Of a DNA stretch of 9,399 nucleotides, positions 5,486 to 9,399 are shown piece by piece. Below the pieces are notes generated by a model. It searched no databases. It was not told the DNA's origin and worked only from the letters and a program-made list of their open reading frames with translations. A program made the translations under genes and the position numbers. Position 1 is the first letter of the stretch. Each line of letters starts with the position of its first letter. Source of the DNA: JAMIFN01 sp035906235 (GTDB taxonomy: Bacteria; Pseudomonadota; Gammaproteobacteria; Burkholderiales; Burkholderiaceae_C); NCBI GenBank assembly GCA_035906235.1, contig JAMIFN010000004.1, positions 1-9,399 on the forward strand, read 5' to 3'.

Positions 5486-6735
5486 TAAACCACCGAGCCG
5501 AGCTTGAAGATAGGCAGATACATAGACACCACAATGCCACCAATCACCGTGCCCAGCACCACGATGATGATCGGCTCCATCAGACTAGACAGGCCTTCAA
5601 CGGCATCATCCACCTCAGCTTCATAGAAATCGGCTGCTTTACCCAACATATGGTCGATAGAGCCGGACTCTTCACCAATGGCCGTCATTTGCAACACCAT
5701 ACTGGGGAAAAGATTGGCATTACTCATCGCCATGGTCAGGCTAGTGCCCGTGGATATCTCGCGTTGAATTCTCTCGGTTGCCGTTTTGTACAAATAATTC
5801 CCAGACGCCCCACCTACTGAATCCAAGGCTTCTACTAGTGGCACACCCGCAGCAAACATGGTGGACAGCGTGCGCGTCCACCGTGCGACCACCGCTTTTT
5901 CGATTAATGGACCAAAAATCGGCAATTTAAGCATCGCCCGATCCATAAATGCTTGGACCTTTTCGCTGCGTTTCCAGGCCTGCAAGAAGAAGTAAATCCC
6001 ACCTCCCAGAACCCCAAAAATCGACCACCAATAAGTCACAAAAATCTGACTCATCCCCATAACAAATAGCGTAGGCGCAGGCAATTCAGCGCCAAAGCTT
6101 GCGAATACTTCTTTAAACACGGGGATCACGAAAATCATAATAATCGCAATCACGACAAATGCAGCGACCACAACCGCAGTTGGATACATCAACGCCGATT
6201 TAATCTTGGATTTAAGATTTTCTGTTTTCTCCATATAGACCGCTAAACGGTCCAATAGCGACTCCAAAATACCGGCTTGTTCACCTGCTTCAACCAAATT
6301 GCAATAAAGGCTATCGAAGTATTTGGGGAATTTACGAAAAGCCGTCGATAACGATGTGCCTGTTTCCACATCGGAGCGAATGTCATTGAGCAACTTCCCC
6401 ACACTTTGATTGGGATTACCGCGCCCTACGATATCAAATGCCTGCAGCAAAGGCACGCCGGCCTTCATCATGGTGGCCAGCTGGCGCGTAAAAATCATAA
6501 TGTCTTTAGGCTTGATCCCTGCGCCTGCCTTCATGCGGCGTTTTTTGATGCTGGTGACCGTAACCCCTTGACGACGCAAAGCAGCCTGAACCTGGGTTTC
6601 ACCGACCGCCCGCATTTCGCCTTTGACGGCATTGCCCGACTTGTCTTTCCCTGCCCACAAAAATATCAAATCGCTTCCAGCAGCCGACTTCGCCGCTGAA
6701 CTCCCTTTTCCCGCTCCAAGTTTCGCAGTTGCCAT
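5485..6735 (-). CDS. pilC: Type IV pilus inner-membrane platform protein
   Basis: PilC is the T2SF/GspF-family platform protein that couples the PilB (and PilT) ATPases to pilin assembly in the inner membrane. The 416-residue protein has two repeated T2SF domains, roughly 82-205 and 285-405. Repeat hallmarks are RQLATMMKAGVPLLQAFD (84-101) against RTLSTMFAAGVPLVEALD (288-305), and EAGEQAGILESLLDRLA (149-165) against AIGEESGSIDHMLGKAA (352-368). Membrane helices lie near 184-208, 224-252 and 384-408. The N-terminal 75 residues are basic and cytoplasmic. It begins 25 bases after pilB, with a purine-rich AAGAGA six bases before the ATG, and overlaps pilD by one base. The stretch 6121-6300 is only about 42% G+C by hand count, far lower than in nnr; much of that covers a membrane helix rich in Ile/Val/Phe. 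Confidence 0.97.
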   Translation of the reverse strand: MATAKLGAGKGSSAAKSAAGSDLIFLWAGKDKSGNAVKGEMRAVGETQVQAALRRQGVTVTSIKKRRMKAGAGIKPKDIMIFTRQLATMMKAGVPLLQAFDIVGRGNPNQSVGKLLNDIRSDVETGTSLSTAFRKFPKYFDSLYCNLVEAGEQAGILESLLDRLAVYMEKTENLKSKIKSALMYPTAVVVAAFVVIAIIMIFVIPVFKEVFASFGAELPAPTLFVMGMSQIFVTYWWSIFGVLGGGIYFFLQAWKRSEKVQAFMDRAMLKLPIFGPLIEKAVVARWTRTLSTMFAAGVPLVEALDSVGGASGNYLYKTATERIQREISTGTSLTMAMSNANLFPSMVLQMTAIGEESGSIDHMLGKAADFYEAEVDDAVEGLSSLMEPIIIVVLGTVIGGIVVSMYLPIFKLGSVV

Positions 6736-6760
6736 ATCTGTCTCTTTTCTTAAGCTATTG

Positions 6761-8488
6761 TTATTCGTTGGTGACCGAGAGCACTTCTTCTAGCGAAGTA
6801 TCGCCCTTCTTAACCTTGAGCAGACCTGACTTGCGCAAACTGCGCACGCCTTCTTCCTCGGCCTGCTTAGCAATATCCAGCGCGGTACCGCCAGTCAAAA
6901 TCAGACGCTGCATTTCTTCGCTGATAGGCATGACTTGGTAGATACCCACGCGCCCTTTGTAGCCGTTATTACAAGCGTTGCAGCCTACGGGCTTATAGGG
7001 AACCCAAGTGCCATCCAACTCGTCGGGCTTATATCCTGCGTCTAGCAAAGTTTCTTGCGGTACATCCAAGGGCTCCTTGCACTTGGCGCACAAGCGCCGA
7101 GCCAAACGCTGAGCGGTAATCAAGATCACGCTGGATGCGATATTGAAAGGCGCAATGCCCATATTCAGCATCCGCGTGAGCGTTGTCGGCGCATCGTTGG
7201 TGTGCAGTGTGGACAACACCATATGCCCCGTTTGCGCGGCTTTAATAGCGATATCTGCGGTTTCTAAATCGCGAATCTCCCCCACCATGATGACATCAGG
7301 ATCTTGGCGCAGGAAAGATTTGAGCGCGGCAGCAAAGGTCAAACCCGCTTTATCGTTCACATTCACCTGATTGACACCAGGCAAGTTGATCTCGCAAGGG
7401 TCTTCCGCCGTCGAGATATTTACCCCAGGCTTGTTCAAAATATTCAAGCAGGTGTAGAGCGATACGGTTTTACCAGAACCCGTCGGGCCAGTCACCAAGA
7501 CCATCCCATAGGGGCGCTTCACGGCTGCCAAAAGGCGTTCTTTTTCCTCAGGCTCATAGCCCAAGGCTTCAATACCGAGCTTGGCACTAGACGGATCCAA
7601 AATACGGATCACGATTTTTTCGCCAAACATGGTGGGCAAGGTGCTAACCCGAAAATCAATCGTGTTTTGACCAATTTTCATTTTCATGCGCCCGTCTTGC
7701 GGGATACGCTTTTCAGAGATGTCGAGGCGCGAGATCACCTTGATGCGCGAAGCGAGCTTATCCTTAATTGCGACAGGCGGGCTGGCGATTTCGCGCAGCT
7801 CACCATCCACACGAAAGCGCACGCGGTAATTAAACTCGTAAGGTTCAAAATGCAAATCTGAGGCGCGCATATTGTAAGCATCAAACAGCATTTTTTGCAA
7901 AAACTTGACGACCGGTGCATCTTCGACATCGGCCTCACCAGCGCCATCTGCACTTTCGTCGATTTCTTCGACATTGGATTCCCCAAAATCGATATCGCCC
8001 GAAACAAGACTGTCCAAAGCCTGGGTCGCAGTTGCACCCATAGCCTCCAAAATTTTGGCCAGTTTGTCGTGTTCGACGACCACCCAATCAGCCGCATTTT
8101 GGGTTGAAAATTTAATCTTATCAGCCGCCTCCCGATCGGAGGGGTCGGCTGTTGCCACCATGATGCGATTGGCGCGCTTGGACAAGGCCAGCAAATGGTG
8201 AATTTGACAAATTTTGGGATCGATCAGATCTTTTGGCAAACGCTGAACATCAATCGCATCCAGATCCACCAAAGGAGCTGCGTAGGCTTGCGACATGGCT
8301 TGCGCCATTTCTAGTGCGCTGATTTGGCCTGTGGCCAACAGTTCGTCAGCATAGGTTTTTTTGCTGGCTTGTGCCTTGCGTGCCACCTCATTCGCAGTGG
8401 CCTCGGTGATTTTACCCACCATCATCAAGGCACGCGCCAAACCAGGCAAATTGCTAAGGTTAGAAGGGGATGCTACTGGACTGGACAT
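6761..8488 (-). CDS. pilB: Type IV pilus assembly ATPase
   Basis: PilB is the cytoplasmic hexameric ATPase that drives pilus extension. With the ATG at 8488 it has 575 residues, typical for the family. An N-terminal T2SSE_N (MshEN-like) domain (about 15-150) precedes an acidic linker (166-190) and the ATPase core. Core motifs are Walker A GPTGSGKT (334-341), Asp box AEDPCEINLPG (361-371), Walker B PDVIMVGEIRD (397-407) and His box TGHMVLSTLHTND (420-432). A tetracysteine zinc site follows at C467, C470, C503 and C506. The C-terminus TSLEEVLSVTNE is typical. The frame remains open to an ATG at 8566 and a GTG at 8575, but those add a Cys/Phe/Leu-rich stretch unlike PilB, so 8488 is preferred despite no Shine-Dalgarno (GTCCGTTTTCCTT precedes it). 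A strong promoter lies 103 bases upstream. First gene of pilBCD-coaE. Confidence 0.96.
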   Translation of the reverse strand: MSSPVASPSNLSNLPGLARALMMVGKITEATANEVARKAQASKKTYADELLATGQISALEMAQAMSQAYAAPLVDLDAIDVQRLPKDLIDPKICQIHHLLALSKRANRIMVATADPSDREAADKIKFSTQNAADWVVVEHDKLAKILEAMGATATQALDSLVSGDIDFGESNVEEIDESADGAGEADVEDAPVVKFLQKMLFDAYNMRASDLHFEPYEFNYRVRFRVDGELREIASPPVAIKDKLASRIKVISRLDISEKRIPQDGRMKMKIGQNTIDFRVSTLPTMFGEKIVIRILDPSSAKLGIEALGYEPEEKERLLAAVKRPYGMVLVTGPTGSGKTVSLYTCLNILNKPGVNISTAEDPCEINLPGVNQVNVNDKAGLTFAAALKSFLRQDPDVIMVGEIRDLETADIAIKAAQTGHMVLSTLHTNDAPTTLTRMLNMGIAPFNIASSVILITAQRLARRLCAKCKEPLDVPQETLLDAGYKPDELDGTWVPYKPVGCNACNNGYKGRVGIYQVMPISEEMQRLILTGGTALDIAKQAEEEGVRSLRKSGLLKVKKGDTSLEEVLSVTNE

Positions 8489-8584
8489 AAGGAAAACGGA
8501 CAAACAAAAGAAACAAGTACACCGAAGAATACACAACACACGAAGTGCCGCCCTGAATGACGACATTGTGCGCACATGATAGCG
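8489..8584 (-). other. Pyrimidine-rich pilB 5' leader with open in-frame extension
   Basis: From the predicted start site near 8584 to the preferred pilB ATG there are about 96 untranslated bases. The last 40 or so are mostly T and C and contain no Shine-Dalgarno. In the pilB frame the leader is open and includes an ATG at 8566 and a GTG at 8575. The extension would encode CILRCTCFFC-like residues. It could be leader RNA only, an N-terminal extension, or a second start. Confidence 0.45.
8567..8576. promoter_or_regulatory. Palindrome TGTGCGCACA downstream of the pilB promoter
   Basis: A perfect 10-bp palindrome lies at about +8 to +17 relative to the start predicted from the -10 box at 8591-8596. 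That position would suit a repressor operator, but no cognate regulator is identifiable and the motif does not extend beyond 10 bp. A chance GC-rich palindrome is possible. Confidence 0.35.
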
Positions 8585-8590
8585 CTGCCG

Positions 8591-8619
8591 AGTATAGAAG
8601 CCTGCTTATGGGAGTACAA
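8591..8619 (-). promoter_or_regulatory. Sigma70-type promoter for pilB-pilC-pilD-coaE
   Basis: On the minus strand TTGTAC (8614-8619) and TATACT (8591-8596) are separated by exactly 17 bases (8597-8613). The hexamers match TTGACA and TATAAT at 4 and 5 of 6 positions. It lies in the gap between rnhB and pilB, 38 bases past the rnhB stop at the -10 edge nearest it, and reads toward pilB. Transcription should start near 8584. The match is by eye; no experimental start is known. Confidence 0.65.
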
Positions 8620-8659
8620 GCCGATGCACTTTTTAAACACTTTTCTACCCAATAGCGCA

Positions 8660-9298
8660 CTAGCGTTGCGCGGATAAGACGGCACGCACCGGGGCGTAAC
8701 TGTAGCGGTGCGCTGGGCAAGGGCCGTATGTTTGCAATGCGGCCTGGTGCTGCGCCGTGCCATAGCCTTTGTGCTGCGCAAAGCCGTACATGGGGTAACG
8801 CTCGTGCAATTCATGGCAGGCGCGGTCGCGCGTGACTTTGGCCAGTATGGAGGCGGCGGCAATGGCCGCCACTTTGGCATCGCCACCAATAATTGTTTCA
8901 GCAGCATAAGACCACTGCGGAAGGCGATTGCCATCAACCAGAACCAAACCAGGCTGCTGCTCTAGGCCTTGCACCGCCCGCTTCATGGCCAAAAAGGTCG
9001 CTTGCAAGATATTGATATCGTCAATTTCTTGCGCGCTTGCCTCGGCGATGCTGTAACACAATGCTTTGTCGCAAATTTCGGCATACAAAGCTTCGCGTCT
9101 GGCGGCGCTGAGTTTTTTTGAATCGTTCAAGCCAGCAATAGGCCGATCAGGATCCAAAATCACTGCGGCTGCCACCACTGCCCCCGCCCAAGGGCCGCGC
9201 CCCGCCTCGTCGACGCCAGCCACCAAGCCAGGAGCATCAGGCAAAAGCAGCAACTCCGGCTGCGAGCGTTTTTTTGAAGCGAGCGAAACCTTGGGCAT
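8660..9298 (-). CDS. rnhB: Ribonuclease HII
   Basis: RnhB cleaves the RNA strand of RNA-DNA hybrids and incises at single ribonucleotides left in DNA, starting ribonucleotide excision repair. The 212-residue product has the type 2 RNase H core from residue 24: AGVDEAGRGPWAGAVV (27-42) with catalytic Asp30 and Glu31, NDSKKLS (58-64), LVLVDGN with Asp122 (118-124), and GGDAKVAAIAAASILAKVTRD (138-158) with Asp140. HKGYGT (176-181) and GPCPAHR (192-198) are variants of conserved blocks. The first 23 residues are a short basic/hydrophobic extension; SKK at 8-10 is encoded over an A7 run. The ATG at 9298 has no Shine-Dalgarno. In many proteobacteria rnhB follows lpxA-lpxB; the window ends before any upstream gene can be recognised. 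The stop lies 171 bases before the preferred pilB start. Confidence 0.96.
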   Translation of the reverse strand: MPKVSLASKKRSQPELLLLPDAPGLVAGVDEAGRGPWAGAVVAAAVILDPDRPIAGLNDSKKLSAARREALYAEICDKALCYSIAEASAQEIDDINILQATFLAMKRAVQGLEQQPGLVLVDGNRLPQWSYAAETIIGGDAKVAAIAAASILAKVTRDRACHELHERYPMYGFAQHKGYGTAQHQAALQTYGPCPAHRYSYAPVRAVLSAQR

Positions 9299-9399
9299 AA
9301 ATCAGAAAGATGGAGTTTCAGCGGCAAACACAAGCGCACTGACCCGTCCTAAAATAGCTTGACAGCTAAGCGGGTTGAATCTCAGCCAATTGGCTGGCC
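9299..9399. other. Right-edge region upstream of rnhB, no assignable gene
   Basis: On the minus strand one frame is open from the edge and stops at TGA 9302-9304, three bases before rnhB, giving 31 residues ending AETPSF. A second frame ends at TAG 9366-9368 with ...QLAEIQPA, leaving a 67-base gap. Either could be the tail of the gene upstream of rnhB (lpxB would be expected from common gene order), but the tails are too short to recognise. No convincing promoter or terminator was found. Confidence 0.3.

Noticed and set aside
9359..9364. TTGACA on the plus strand as a -35 box.
   Set aside because: No acceptable -10 hexamer lies 16-18 bases downstream and no plus-strand gene begins nearby.
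9349..9380. Weak minus-strand TTCAAC-17-TATTTT as an rnhB promoter.
   Set aside because: Only 3 of 6 and 4 of 6 consensus matches; indistinguishable from background.
1..9399. Search by eye for tRNA, rRNA, CRISPR, insertion sequences, phage genes or toxin-antitoxin pairs.
   Set aside because: Nearly all bases are covered by recognised housekeeping genes, and no such structures appear in the short gaps.

Overview
The window looks like an ordinary chromosomal stretch from a betaproteobacterium of the order Burkholderiales, most like the Comamonadaceae. This rests on recalled protein similarity: PilB, PilC, PilD, PhaR and PlsC all read like Comamonadaceae members. The gene string pilB-pilC-pilD-coaE and the presence of PhaR, which implies a polyhydroxyalkanoate (PHA) cycle, also fit. 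No species can be named from sequence alone. Coding density is very high and no gene-free stretch exceeds 300 bases. I see no rRNA, tRNA, insertion sequence, prophage, CRISPR array or toxin-antitoxin pair.

Layout. Bases 1-1235 (plus strand) hold the 3' part of the NAD(P)H-hydrate repair gene nnr, cut by the window edge, followed by ybeY, an rRNA-maturation RNase. They converge with a long minus-strand gene train. Read in its own direction (right to left), that train is: a 101-base edge region without an assignable gene, rnhB (RNase HII), a 171-base leader with a good sigma70 promoter, pilB-pilC-pilD (type IV pilus motor, platform and prepilin peptidase), coaE (last step of CoA synthesis), pdxH (pyridoxal phosphate synthesis), phaR (PHA regulator), plsC (phosphatidic acid synthesis) and a small DUF423 membrane protein.

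How the genes fit together. pilB, pilC, pilD and coaE are tightly packed (25-base gap, 1-base overlap, 7-base gap) and look like one transcript driven from the promoter at 8591-8619. plsC and the DUF423 gene overlap by one base and are probably translationally coupled. pdxH, phaR and plsC are separated by 43-104 bases and may be read through or have their own weak signals. The common theme is housekeeping: coenzyme supply and repair (Nnr, CoaE, PdxH), RNA/DNA upkeep (YbeY, RnhB), membrane lipid and carbon storage (PlsC, PhaR), and surface pili.

Nothing here is a convincing new system. The most useful second-look items are the pilB promoter with a palindrome just downstream, the uncertain pilB start, the absence of Shine-Dalgarno sequences upstream of most genes (often with pyrimidine-rich leaders), the structured plsC leader, and the A7 tracts early in phaR and rnhB.
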